64,000 bases of DNA, from positions 5,394,001 through 5,458,000 of the forward strand of contig NZ_CP192599.1 of assembly GCF_050632385.1 (NCBI RefSeq), written 5' to 3'. Shown piece after piece: positions 9,460 through 17,168 of this stretch. Every line of letters starts with the position of its first letter. Position 1 is the first letter of the stretch. The stretch comes from Humitalea sp050632385 (GTDB lineage: Bacteria > Pseudomonadota > Alphaproteobacteria > Acetobacterales > Acetobacteraceae). Below the pieces are notes generated by a model. The model was not told the DNA's origin, did not search any database, and worked only from the letters and a program-made list of their open reading frames with translations. The position numbers and the translations under genes are program-made.

Positions 9460-10686
9460 GTGAGCGCGCTGCTGGACAGCGGCGCCGCGCCGGCGTGGGA
9501 CAGCGTGCGGCGGCCGATCCGGCTGCTGACCTTCAGCACGCTGTATCCCCATGCGGCGCGGCCCAACCACGGCGTCTTCGTCGAAAACCGCCTGCGCCAC
9601 CTGGTCGCCGGGGGTGAGGCGGAAAGCATCACCCTGGCGCCCGTGCCCTGGACTCCTATGCCCTGGCGCGGCTTCCGCAACGCCACCCCGGCCGAGGAAA
9701 TCCGGCATGGGCTGCGCGTGCTGCATCCGCCCTTCCTGGCGGTGCCGGGCCTGGGGCTGCTGACCACGCCGACCAGCCTGTATGCCGCCGCGCGGCCCGC
9801 CCTGGCGCGGCTGCTGGCCGAGGGCTGCGTCTTCGATGCGATCGACGGGCATTACCTCTACCCGGATGGCGTGGTCGCGCTGCGCCTGGGCCGGGAGTTC
9901 GGGCTGCCGGTGGTGCTGACGGCGCGGGGGTCGGATGTCAGCCAGTTGCCGGATCATTGGCCGGCACGCGGTGCCATCCTGCGGGCGATCCGGGATGCGG
10001 ATGCGCTGATCGCGGTCAGCCAGGGGCTGAAGGACGGGCTGGTGGCGCTGGGCGCTTCGGCGGCCAGGGTGACGGTGCTGCGCAACGGCGTGGACCTGGA
10101 CGCGTTCCGCCCGCCCGGGGACCGCGCCGCGACGCGGGCGGCGCTTGGGCTGGGGGATGGTCCGGCCCTGCTGTCGGTCGGCCACCTGATCGAACGCAAG
10201 GGCCACGACCGCATCATCGCAGCCCTGCCGTCCCTGCCGGGCCATGGCCTGCTGATCGTCGGCGACGGCCCCGACCGGGCGGCGCTGGGCGCCCTGGCCG
10301 AACGGCTTGGGGTGGCCGACCGGGTGCGCTTCGAGGGTCCCAGGCCCCATGCCGCGCTGCCCACCTATTATGGCGCGGCGGATGCGCTGATCCTGGCGTC
10401 CAGCCGTGAGGGCTGGGCCAATGTGTTGCTGGAGGCGATGGCCTGCGGCACCCCGGCCATCGCCAGCCCCGCCTGGGGCAGCCGTGAGGCGGTGCGTGCG
10501 CCCGAAGCCGGGCTGGTGCTGCCGGATGCCAGCCCCGAGGCCATCGCCGCCGGCGTGCGCCAGCTTCTGGCCAACCCCCCGAACCGCGCCGCGACCCGCG
10601 CCTATGCCGAGGGGTTTGGCTGGGAGGCGACGACGCAGGGGCAGTTGGCGGTGTTCCGCAAGGTCCTGAACGAGGCATCGCGATGA
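9460..10686 (+). CDS. GT4 family glycosyltransferase (TuaC-like)
   Basis: The likely start is GTG at 9460, which gives 408 residues; an in-frame TTG at 9448 is an alternative and no strong ribosome-binding site settles it. The protein is a GT-B fold enzyme. The N-terminal half begins IRLLTFSTLYPHAARPNHGV, a phrase common in TuaC-like transferases. The C-terminal half has the nucleotide-sugar region LSVGHLIERKGHDRIIAAL and ILASSREGWANVLLEAMACG with the conserved E-x7-E. It would add a sugar to the lipid-linked repeat unit at the inner face of the membrane. It lies 40 bp after prsT and overlaps the next gene by ATGA, so it belongs to the XrtA operon. Confidence 0.85.
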   Translation: MSALLDSGAAPAWDSVRRPIRLLTFSTLYPHAARPNHGVFVENRLRHLVAGGEAESITLAPVPWTPMPWRGFRNATPAEEIRHGLRVLHPPFLAVPGLGLLTTPTSLYAAARPALARLLAEGCVFDAIDGHYLYPDGVVALRLGREFGLPVVLTARGSDVSQLPDHWPARGAILRAIRDADALIAVSQGLKDGLVALGASAARVTVLRNGVDLDAFRPPGDRAATRAALGLGDGPALLSVGHLIERKGHDRIIAALPSLPGHGLLIVGDGPDRAALGALAERLGVADRVRFEGPRPHAALPTYYGAADALILASSREGWANVLLEAMACGTPAIASPAWGSREAVRAPEAGLVLPDASPEAIAAGVRQLLANPPNRAATRAYAEGFGWEATTQGQLAVFRKVLNEASR

Positions 10687-12737
10687 AGCGCCGCGTCCTG
10701 CTGGCGGCGGGCCTGGCCCTGCCGCGCCTGGCTGCCGCCCAATCGCCGCCGGCCATCGCCTGCGTGGAACGGCCCGGCGACATCGTGCGGCTGATGCTGG
10801 AGGGGTTTGGCACCCCGGCCGGGCGCATCGCGGTCTTTGGCCAGGCGTTCCGGCCTGGCGCCCTGCCGTCGGGCCGTGGGCTGGCGGCCCGGATCGATGG
10901 TGGTGCGGCCTTGCCGGTGCAGGTCGACATCAACAGCCGGCACCCGGATGGCTCGGCACGGCTGGCGGTCATCGCGCTGTCCTGCCCGGCCCTGCCCGCG
11001 CGCGCCACCGCCACCGTGGTCCTGGCAGCGGCGGCGCAAGCCGATGCGCCGGTGCTGGACGTGGCCGCGGCGCTGGCGGCGCACCGGGCGGAGATCCAGG
11101 TCGGCAATTGGCGCATGGACCTGCTGGCGCAGTTCCAGGCGGCGCTGGCGGCGCGGCCGTGGCAGCGCGGCCCGCTGGCGGTGCAGGCACGGATCGCCAC
11201 GGCGCTGCCGCCGGCGGCGGTGGGCGGGGTCGCCTCGGTGCGGCTGGTGGCTGATGTGTCGCTGCGGGCGGATGGCTCGCTGTGGGTGGATGCCTGGCTG
11301 CGCAATGATGTCGCCATGCAGCCGAATGGCGGTGCCGCCGCCTACCCGCTGCATCTCGTGCTGGATGGCGGCGATGCGCTGCGCGCCGAGATCGGCCGCC
11401 AGCACCAGTACACCGCCTGGGGGCGGCTGCGTGGCACGGCGCCCGCCCCGCCCCGGATACGGCACGATGCGACCTACCTGGCCGATACCGGCGCGGTCGC
11501 GCGCTACGACCTGTCGGCCGGGGTGGATGAGGCGATCCTGCGTCGCCTGGGCGATACGGTGCTGGCCCCTGGCTGGGCCACGCCGCTGGGGCCGCGCGAC
11601 ATCACGCAGAACATGTACCAGGCGGGCGGACGGTCCGACATCGGCCCCGCGACCCTGGCGCAGGCGGTCTGGCTGATGACCGGCGATGCCCGGGCGGCTG
11701 CCTATGCCGAAGGCCAGGCCGAGGCCGCCGGCAGCATCCCCTGGCATTTCTGGGACGGGGCGCGCGGTGGCTGGATGGACCCGACCCGTTTCCGGGCCCT
11801 GTGGACCGATGGGCGCGGCGGCCGCCCGCCCGGGGGGCTGGCGCAGCCCATCGCCGGGGACACGGGGTGGGAGCCCGATTGCGCACATCAGCCCGACCTG
11901 TGCTTCGTGCCCTTCCTGCTGACCGGGCGGCGCGCGCTGCTGGATAATCTGCAGGCCCAGGCGAGCTGGTGCGTGCTGTCGCAGTGGCCGGCCCCGACCG
12001 CGCGCGGCGCCGCCGGCGCGACCGGGGTGGGTGAGGGTGTGAATGTGGTGCGCGGCAACCAGGTGCGCGGCAGTGCCTGGTCGCTGCGCCAGTTGGACAA
12101 TGCCGGTTGGGCCAGCCCCGACAACGACCCGGCGCTGCCCTGGCTGCGCGCCGCATCGGCCGGCAACTGGGGCTGGCTGCGCGCCAACCTGGCCGGCTGG
12201 TCTTCGCAACAGGGTGAGGCGCAGGGCTGGATCCCCGGCGAATACGGCACAGCCGGGGTGCTGGTGCCGTGGCAGCAGGATTACTTCGCCTCGACCGCGG
12301 CCAATGCGGCGCGGCGCGGCGATGCCGATGCGCGGGCGGTGCTGGAATGGATGTCTGGCTTCCTGGTCGGGCGCTTCAAGGCGGGTCCGCGCGGCTTTTC
12401 GCCCAACGATGGGGTCGCCTACCAGATCGCGATCATCGGCGATGGCGGGCGGGTCTTGCGGCAATGGGCGGAGATCGGCGCGGCCACGCGCGCGCGAGGG
12501 CTGTCGAACGAGACGGGCTGGAGCAAGGCGCAAGGCAATTTTGCGCAACTGGCGATCCAGAGCCTGGCGGCGCTGTCCGACGTGCTGGACACGCAGGATG
12601 CGGCCAGCGCCTATGCCTGGCTGGCGGCATCCGGCGCGCCCTTCATCGGCGCGCGGGATTTTGCGCGCGATCCGCTGCTGAACATCGTGCCACGTGGGCG
12701 GCCACGCACAGGATCCGCGGCGCGCTGCCGGGCATAG
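10683..12737 (+). CDS. Large secreted protein of unknown function in the XrtA locus
   Basis: The 684-residue product has an N-terminal signal peptide (MKRRVLLAAGLALPRLAAA, cut about residue 19). The first third looks beta-rich, with alternating Val and polar strands. The last two thirds contain repeated aromatic helices (HFWDGARGGWMDPTRF, WLRANLAGWSSQQGE, AWSLRQLDNAGWA) resembling an alpha/alpha-toroid, as seen in polysaccharide lyases and glycoside hydrolases. No catalytic motif could be assigned with confidence. The ATGA overlap with the glycosyltransferase gene argues for a role in making or trimming the exopolysaccharide in the periplasm. A polysaccharide-processing enzyme or binding protein is inference only. 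Confidence 0.7.
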   Translation: MKRRVLLAAGLALPRLAAAQSPPAIACVERPGDIVRLMLEGFGTPAGRIAVFGQAFRPGALPSGRGLAARIDGGAALPVQVDINSRHPDGSARLAVIALSCPALPARATATVVLAAAAQADAPVLDVAAALAAHRAEIQVGNWRMDLLAQFQAALAARPWQRGPLAVQARIATALPPAAVGGVASVRLVADVSLRADGSLWVDAWLRNDVAMQPNGGAAAYPLHLVLDGGDALRAEIGRQHQYTAWGRLRGTAPAPPRIRHDATYLADTGAVARYDLSAGVDEAILRRLGDTVLAPGWATPLGPRDITQNMYQAGGRSDIGPATLAQAVWLMTGDARAAAYAEGQAEAAGSIPWHFWDGARGGWMDPTRFRALWTDGRGGRPPGGLAQPIAGDTGWEPDCAHQPDLCFVPFLLTGRRALLDNLQAQASWCVLSQWPAPTARGAAGATGVGEGVNVVRGNQVRGSAWSLRQLDNAGWASPDNDPALPWLRAASAGNWGWLRANLAGWSSQQGEAQGWIPGEYGTAGVLVPWQQDYFASTAANAARRGDADARAVLEWMSGFLVGRFKAGPRGFSPNDGVAYQIAIIGDGGRVLRQWAEIGAATRARGLSNETGWSKAQGNFAQLAIQSLAALSDVLDTQDAASAYAWLAASGAPFIGARDFARDPLLNIVPRGRPRTGSAARCRA

Positions 12738-12934
12738 GCGTGACGCCGCCCCGGTCGTCCACCCGTCTCCGGCTGCGGGCGGTGACGGCCAGGATCGCTC
12801 GGCTTGATGCGGATCGCGGGCCGAGTTGTTAATAAATAATTGACGCGGTCGCGCGACAGCGCTTTTTGTGTGGGGTAGTCCGCTGACGACCCAGCCGCAA
12901 AATGCACCAAGGCGCGTAGATCGAGGTCATTCTG

Positions 12935-13654
12935 ATGTGGACGTGCCGTATTCGTGGCCTTGCCCTGTGCGGCATGTTGCTTTTCGCGGGACAAGCCGCC
13001 CCGGCCTGGGCGGCCGACGATCCGTTCGAGGACACGAACCGCTGGATCCACGGGTTCAATCGCGCCGTGCAAACCATGGTCCTGAACCCGTTGGTCGAGG
13101 CCTATCACGCCGTCGCGCCCGAACGCCTGCGCCTGGGCATCGGCAATGCGATGACCAACCTGGCCGAGCCGATGACCGCCGTGACCGGGCTTTTCGCCGG
13201 GCGGTTTGAATTGGCTGCGAATGCGGTGACGCGCTTTGGCATCAACTCGACCATCGGCATCGTGGGTATTCATGACCGCGCCAGCGAGATGGGCTATCCG
13301 CGCCAGCGCTTCACCGCGGCGGACACCTTGTGCAGTTGGGGTGTGCCGAGTGGTCCGTTCCTCGTGCTGCCGTTGCTCGGGCCGTCCAGCCTGCGGGATG
13401 CCGGTGCACGGATCGGTGTCGCGCTGGCATTGTCCGAGGTGCTGGGATCGGAGCCCGTTCTCGCCTTCGCGGGGAGCGAGGCGTTTGTCGGCTACGCGCA
13501 GATCCACGACGAGGTCAGGCGCGTCGAGGCGGACTCGCTCGATCCCTACGCGGTCTATCGCAGCGCCTATCGCCAGCAGCGCGCCGCGATGTGCGAGACG
13601 GATCGACAGGTGCTGATGGCCGGCGCCGAGGAGGATGAGTCCGACACGCGATAG
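12935..13654 (+). CDS. mlaA: MlaA/VacJ family phospholipid-transport protein
   Basis: This 239-residue protein carries the MlaA signatures DPFEDTNRWIHGFNRAVQ, NLAEPMTAVTGLFAGR and GVPSGPFLVLPLLGPSSLRDA. MlaA pulls mislocalised phospholipids from the outer leaflet of the outer membrane and hands them to MlaC. The signal peptide ends in an AWA-type signal peptidase I site (about residue 26), and no valid lipobox is seen. A later Met at residue 14 is a possible but worse start because it would shorten the signal. GAGG lies about 10 bp before the ATG. The AT-rich stretch at about 12828-12842 in the 197-bp upstream spacer is the likely promoter region. No mlaC or mlaFEDB genes are adjacent. Confidence 0.88.
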   Translation: MWTCRIRGLALCGMLLFAGQAAPAWAADDPFEDTNRWIHGFNRAVQTMVLNPLVEAYHAVAPERLRLGIGNAMTNLAEPMTAVTGLFAGRFELAANAVTRFGINSTIGIVGIHDRASEMGYPRQRFTAADTLCSWGVPSGPFLVLPLLGPSSLRDAGARIGVALALSEVLGSEPVLAFAGSEAFVGYAQIHDEVRRVEADSLDPYAVYRSAYRQQRAAMCETDRQVLMAGAEEDESDTR

Positions 13655-13695
13655 ACCGCGATGCGTTCGCATGGCGCTCCTGCTTGTTGTTCTGT

Positions 13696-13725
13696 CGCGT
13701 GATTCAGCCCTTCGGCGATCACGCG
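13696..13725. terminator. Hairpin between convergent mlaA and transglycosylase genes
   Basis: CGCGTGAT (13696-13703) and ATCACGCG (13718-13725) form a perfect 8-bp stem with a 14-base loop. The right arm ends immediately before the stop codon of the leftward gene at 13726. There is no clear U-tract on either strand, so it may terminate weakly or protect 3' ends. Confidence 0.5.
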
Positions 13726-14394
13726 CTAACGTCCGCGGCATAGCAGGCGAGGGCGGCCATTCGGCGCCACCACCACCCGCGCCTGCCGCCCGGGCGCGCA
13801 GAGCCCCGCCAGCGTGCGGGGCGTGCCCAACGCAGTCCCGCCGGCGACACGGGAGATCGTGACCCGGGAATGATAGGCCAGGCCTCGGCCGGGGACCGCG
13901 GAATGGTATTGCGCCACGGCTTCGGCCCAATTGCCGGTGCGCGCGCGCAGTTCACCCAGGAAGTGCGCGGCATAGGCGACGTTGGCGGTCGGATCGAAGG
14001 CCGTGTCCAGGTCCGGGAAGGCGCCTGGGTGGTGCAGCAGGTTCACCTGCATGCAGCCGACGTCCACGGAACGGATGTCGCGCGCCCGCAGCGCCGTGAC
14101 CTGCGCGATCGCGGCCTCGGCGGTGTTGGGGAAGTGGCTGCCGCCATCGGCGTTGATGGCGAAGGGCCATGGCGCCACGCCGCCCGTGGGGGCGGGCCTG
14201 CCGCTTTCGACGCGGGCGATGGCCAGCATCAGGCCGGGCGGCACCCCGGTGCCACGCTCCGCCACCGCAATGGCGCGGCCGCAGGCGGTCCAGGGATCGG
14301 CGGCGATGGCCGGCGGCGCCAGCGGAAGCTGTGGCAGCAGGAGAATGAGCGCGCATCGCAGGCGGCCCCATTGCCGCGCATCAAACCCGTTCAC
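13726..14394 (-). CDS. Secreted lytic transglycosylase (SLT domain)
   Basis: The 222-residue protein has a signal peptide (cleavage near AIA, about residue 31) and then an SLT lysozyme-like fold. The catalytic Glu is in LMLAIARVESGR. The usual G-L-M-Q motif appears as VGCMQVNLLHH, and the C-terminal AVAQYHSAVPGRG matches the N-Y-N-x-G region loosely. Such enzymes cleave peptidoglycan glycan strands with 1,6-anhydro product formation in the periplasm. The small family size fits transglycosylases that open the wall for envelope machines, but no secretion or flagellar genes are visible beside it. It overlaps the small upstream gene by 4 bp. Confidence 0.85.
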   Translation of the reverse strand: MNGFDARQWGRLRCALILLLPQLPLAPPAIAADPWTACGRAIAVAERGTGVPPGLMLAIARVESGRPAPTGGVAPWPFAINADGGSHFPNTAEAAIAQVTALRARDIRSVDVGCMQVNLLHHPGAFPDLDTAFDPTANVAYAAHFLGELRARTGNWAEAVAQYHSAVPGRGLAYHSRVTISRVAGGTALGTPRTLAGLCAPGRQARVVVAPNGRPRLLCRGR

Positions 14395-14606
14395 CTGGGC
14401 TGCAGGGCTTGCGCGAAAGCGGCCGCCAGCATCGCCCGCACGCGCACCGCCTCCACGGCCTTGTCACCCGTCGGTGCGCGTTCGAGCACCAGCTTGATCG
14501 AGGCGAGAAGTGCCGCTGCCAGGGCGGCGCGTTCCTCCGCGGGCGCGCGGTCCAGCAACCGGCGGACGGCCTCTTGGACCGCGGTGTCCCCTCCCCGGGT
14601 TGTCAT
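14391..14606 (-). CDS. Small helical protein of unknown function (71 aa)
   Basis: The ATG ending at 14606 gives a 71-residue product, MTTRGGDTAVQEAVRRLLDR onwards, consisting mostly of Ala, Leu, Arg and Glu and predicted to be alpha-helical. A longer frame to 14774 exists, but its extra N-terminus looks like non-coding translation. The stop overlaps the transglycosylase ATG by 4 bp, which supports real translation and coupling. No family was recognised. Confidence 0.6.
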   Translation of the reverse strand: MTTRGGDTAVQEAVRRLLDRAPAEERAALAAALLASIKLVLERAPTGDKAVEAVRVRAMLAAAFAQALQPR

Positions 14607-15003
14607 CTGATGTGCCCTGTCTGATGCGGCGGAACGGGGGTCCACCCGCGAACTTGTGCACGTCTTCCATCGAAGCTGGAACTGGCAGATTGAGCGCTTT
14701 GCATCGAATAAATCGGAACATTCCGCGTGGTCTTTGGCGATCCTCACATTGGAATAGGCGGACGACCCCGCCAATCGTGAAAAACACCACCCGCAGCGTG
14801 AAAGGCTTCTCCAAAGCAGCTATCGGGAGGCCGGCGGTGTGCCCGATGAGTCCTGCGGAGCCTTTTAAAACATGGTGTTATCCCGGTTTGCTAAATGCAC
14901 ATGAAAGAGGCGACCGGATTTTTCAATGACACCCTCGACGGTTACATTCTTCATGTTGGCGAAAGAGCTTCAGAGGAACCTCAAGCCAACGCGGAGAACG
15001 ACG
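14607..15003. other. Intergenic region without a recognisable gene
   Basis: These 397 bases separate a leftward small gene from a rightward one and have lower GC than the flanks. Codon-like structure is absent in all frames. A short palindrome CGGAA-CA-TTCCG lies at 14714-14725. The GCGGAGAACGACG just before 15004 includes a plausible ribosome-binding site. Promoters for both genes are expected here, but no convincing -35/-10 pair was found. Confidence 0.5.
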
Positions 15004-15162
15004 ATGTCTCAAAGACTGGCACCCCTGCACCCATCGAATGACGCCGTGGAGATCATCCACGAGCTTGCATCCTATGCGCATCAGAATGGGTTGACGCTTG
15101 CCAGCGACGCGTTGGTCGAATTGCTGGCGGTGCTCGCGCAGTCGGCCAGCGCGACACATTAG
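15004..15162 (+). CDS. Small protein of unknown function (52 aa)
   Basis: The ATG at 15004 has GGAG 8 bp upstream and starts MSQRLAPLHPSNDAVEIIHE. An in-frame ATG at 14926 would add 26 residues, but its N-terminal part has unlike composition and no ribosome-binding site. The product seems to be two amphipathic helices (AVEIIHELASYAHQNG and SDALVELLAVLAQSA). Nothing in the sequence gives a function. It stands alone between intergenic regions. Confidence 0.5.
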   Translation: MSQRLAPLHPSNDAVEIIHELASYAHQNGLTLASDALVELLAVLAQSASATH

Positions 15163-15360
15163 TCGCCAGGCGCAAGCAACTGGGCGCTGGTCGACGATCA
15201 GGCGCCCGTTGGCGTTAAGCCGTTCCTGCGTCGCCGGACCAATGTCGATGGCTGAAGCTGTGCATCAAGCGCTGCGCGTGGCGCCGCCGCCAGGACGCGG
15301 TCAGCAGGCTTGCCAGCAAAGCGGGACCGATCTGCTGGGCCGTTCCTGGGGCGCGCCGCC

Positions 15361-15447
15361 CCATGGTTTCACGTAACGTTTCGCCTTTGCGAAAAATATG
15401 ACTCTGAAAAATGTGATATTGACGTTTCACAGTTTAGAAAGGCACAT
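15361..15447 (+). promoter_or_regulatory. Regulatory region upstream of the sulfate assimilation operon
   Basis: The 342-bp gap 15163-15504 has no credible gene. Its AT-rich core contains several repeats. TTTCGC/GCGAAA is a perfect 6-bp inverted repeat with a CTTT loop at 15379-15394. GAAAAATATGA (15391-15401) is repeated as GAAAAATGTGA (15406-15416), 15 bp apart. TGTGA (15412-15416) and TCACA (15427-15431) form a further inverted pair. A TTGACG hexamer at 15419-15424 could be a -35. TTTCAC occurs at 15368-15373 and 15425-15430, and TTTCACA recurs upstream of the organosulfur operon. A LysR-type sulfur regulator would be a natural candidate; this is inference. Confidence 0.5.
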
Positions 15448-15452
15448 TCGAC

Positions 15453-15489
15453 GGCGCTGACAGACCGGGGCTCGGAAAGCCGCAGCGCC
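15453..15489 (+). promoter_or_regulatory. Structured 5' leader hairpin before the cys operon
   Basis: GGCGCTG (15453-15459) pairs perfectly with CAGCGCC (15483-15489). An inner stem GGCT/AGCC (15469-15472 with 15478-15481) carries a CGGAA loop. The structure ends 4 bp before the ribosome-binding site GGAGG (15494-15498) of the small ORF at 15505. It does not match any riboswitch consensus I know. Confidence 0.45.
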
Positions 15490-15504
15490 GGACGGAGGAC
15501 CCGC

Positions 15505-15675
15505 ATGAAAGCCTTGATGGGCATCCGCACACCGGATGCGTCGCGGCCTGTGACGACGGCACAGCCGCAGCGGACCCCACCCTCCGCCCTCGGCGATGGC
15601 ACCGCGATCGCGACGCAAGGGGCCGCGCCGTGCACGCAGCAGGACGTGGCGCTGGTCGTCGCGGTCGTGTGGTGA
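15505..15675 (+). CDS. 56-codon upstream ORF coupled to cysH-cysD
   Basis: An excellent ribosome-binding site (GGAGG, 6 bp spacing) precedes ATG 15505. The product begins MKALMGIRTPDASRPVTTAQ and ends APCTQQDVALVVAVVW, with one Cys near the C-terminus. Its stop overlaps the GTG start of cysH-cysD in a GTGA junction at 15672-15675, so the large gene is probably translated by re-initiation after this ORF. The middle is Pro/Thr/Ala-rich and low in obvious structure. It could be a leader peptide that controls the operon or a small functional protein. No homologue was recognised. Confidence 0.55.
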   Translation: MKALMGIRTPDASRPVTTAQPQRTPPSALGDGTAIATQGAAPCTQQDVALVVAVVW

Positions 15676-17168
15676 CGGCCCAGGTCCTCTCTGGTGACAT
15701 CGCCGCCTTGCCGCCGCCTGCCATCCTGGCGGTGCTGGCGGCGCGGCACCCCGGGCGCGTGGCCATCCTCTCCTCCTTCGGGGCGGAGGCGGCGATCCTG
15801 CTGCATCTGGCGGCCCTGGTGGATCCGGCGATTCCGGTCCTGTTCCTCGACACCCAGCGCCATTTTCCTGAAACCCTGGCCCATCGCGACGATCTGGTGC
15901 GGCGCCTGGGGCTGACCGGCGTGCGCGACATCCGCCCCGATGGGGCCGAGGTCGCCGCCGAAGATCCCTTTGGCGCGCTGTGGATCGCCGGCGCCGACGC
16001 CTGCTGCGCGCTGCGCAAGGTGCGGCCGCTGGACCACGCCCTGGCGGGCTTCGATGTCATCGTCGATGGCCGTAAGCGGCATCATGGCCAGGCGCGCAGC
16101 GACTTGGCCATGGTCCGGCATGACGGGCTGCGCCTGCGGGTGTCGCCCCTGGTGGCCTGGGATGCGGTGGAAGTCGCGGCCTATCGCCGCCGCCACGCCC
16201 TTCCGGCGCATCCGCTGGCCGCGCGGGGCTATGCCTCGATCGGATGCGAACCCTGTACCAGCCCGGTCGCAGCCGGCGAGGCGCCACGCGCCGGGCGCTG
16301 GCGCGGCGCCGACAAGACCGAATGCGGAATCCACCGCCCCCCACCGCCTCTGCCGAAAGCCAAGACCCGTACCATGGACGACCTCGACCAGTTGGAAGCC
16401 GACAGCCTGTACATCCTGCGCGAGGCCTATAGCCGCGTGCGCCCCCTGGCGCTGCTCTGGTCGCTCGGCAAGGACAGCAATGTGCTGATCTGGCTGGCGC
16501 GAAAGGCCTTTCTGGGCCGCGTGCCGTTTCCGGTCATGCACCTGGATACCGGGCTGGAGTTCCCCGAGGCCTATGCGTTCCGCGACCGCTATGCGGCGGA
16601 ATGGGGCCTCGACCTCATCGCCGATGCCTGCCCGCCGTTGGAGGCGACGGACCCGACGCTGATGCCCTCCAGCCGCGTCGCCGCGCGCAAGACCGAGGGG
16701 CTGCGCGCCGCCCTGCTACGCTACGGGCTGAACGGGGTCATCGCCGGCATTCGCCGCGACGAACAGGCGACCCGTGCCAAGGAACGCATCGTCAGCCCAC
16801 GCGCCGATGACGGCGCCTGGGATTTCCGCGACCAGCCGCCGGAATTCTGGGACCTGTATAACCTGGACCGCCCGCCGGGGTCGCATGTGCGGATCCATCC
16901 GCTGCTGCGTTGGACCGAGCTGGACGTCTGGCGCTACATCGCGCGTGAGGAGATTCCCGTCTGCGAGCTGTATTTTGCGCGCGGCGGGCAGCGCTACCGA
17001 TCGCTTGGCGAAGTCGGCATCACCCATCCGATCGCGAGCGACGCTGCCGACATCACCGCCATCCTCGCCGAATTGCGCGCCACCACCGACCCCGAACGCG
17101 CGGGGCGCAGCATGGATCATGAGAGCGAGGACGCGTTCGAGCGCCTGCGCGTGGGAGGCTACCTGTGA
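15672..17168 (+). CDS. cysH-cysD: Fused (P)APS reductase - sulfate adenylyltransferase subunit 2 (CysH-CysD)
   Basis: One continuous 498-residue frame holds two enzymes. Residues 1-about 222 are a CysH reductase: ILSSFGAEAAILLHLAA (PP-loop), LFLDTQRHFPET, Cys111-Cys112, Cys192-x2-Cys195 and the catalytic Cys218 in ECGIH. The CC plus CxxC set ligates a [4Fe-4S] cluster in APS-type reductases. A Pro/Lys linker follows. Residues 235-498 are CysD (SLYILREAYSRV, LLWSLGKDSNVLIWLARKAF, HLDTGLEFPEAY, LRWTELDVWRYIAREEIPV), the ATP-PPi lyase subunit that pairs with CysN. Usually these are separate genes. The next gene overlaps by GTGA. GTG 15672 was chosen for its overlap with the upstream ORF; GTG 15669 is equivalent. 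Confidence 0.9.
   Translation: MTAQVLSGDIAALPPPAILAVLAARHPGRVAILSSFGAEAAILLHLAALVDPAIPVLFLDTQRHFPETLAHRDDLVRRLGLTGVRDIRPDGAEVAAEDPFGALWIAGADACCALRKVRPLDHALAGFDVIVDGRKRHHGQARSDLAMVRHDGLRLRVSPLVAWDAVEVAAYRRRHALPAHPLAARGYASIGCEPCTSPVAAGEAPRAGRWRGADKTECGIHRPPPPLPKAKTRTMDDLDQLEADSLYILREAYSRVRPLALLWSLGKDSNVLIWLARKAFLGRVPFPVMHLDTGLEFPEAYAFRDRYAAEWGLDLIADACPPLEATDPTLMPSSRVAARKTEGLRAALLRYGLNGVIAGIRRDEQATRAKERIVSPRADDGAWDFRDQPPEFWDLYNLDRPPGSHVRIHPLLRWTELDVWRYIAREEIPVCELYFARGGQRYRSLGEVGITHPIASDAADITAILAELRATTDPERAGRSMDHESEDAFERLRVGGYL

Noticed and set aside
6462..9767. A 1101-codon open frame on the minus strand
   Set aside because: It is opposite prsT, which has a clear TPR composition. High GC at third positions makes long antisense frames common here; the translation is low in normal domain patterns.
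10602..12548. A 648-codon minus-strand frame opposite the secreted protein gene
   Set aside because: No signal peptide or motif; the plus-strand frame has a signal peptide and an ATGA junction to its neighbour.
14926..15003. N-terminal extension of the 52-residue gene from an earlier ATG
   Set aside because: No ribosome-binding site before 14926 and a composition unlike the rest; ATG 15004 has GGAG at the right distance.
15412..15431. CRP-like site TGTGA-N10-TCACA
   Set aside because: CRP-type sites have a 6-base spacer; ten bases do not fit. It was kept only as a general inverted pair in the cys promoter.
15453..15489. SAM-type riboswitch upstream of the cys operon
   Set aside because: The hairpin does not match the SAM-II, SAM-I or SAH riboswitch core sequences as I know them; kept only as an unnamed structured leader.
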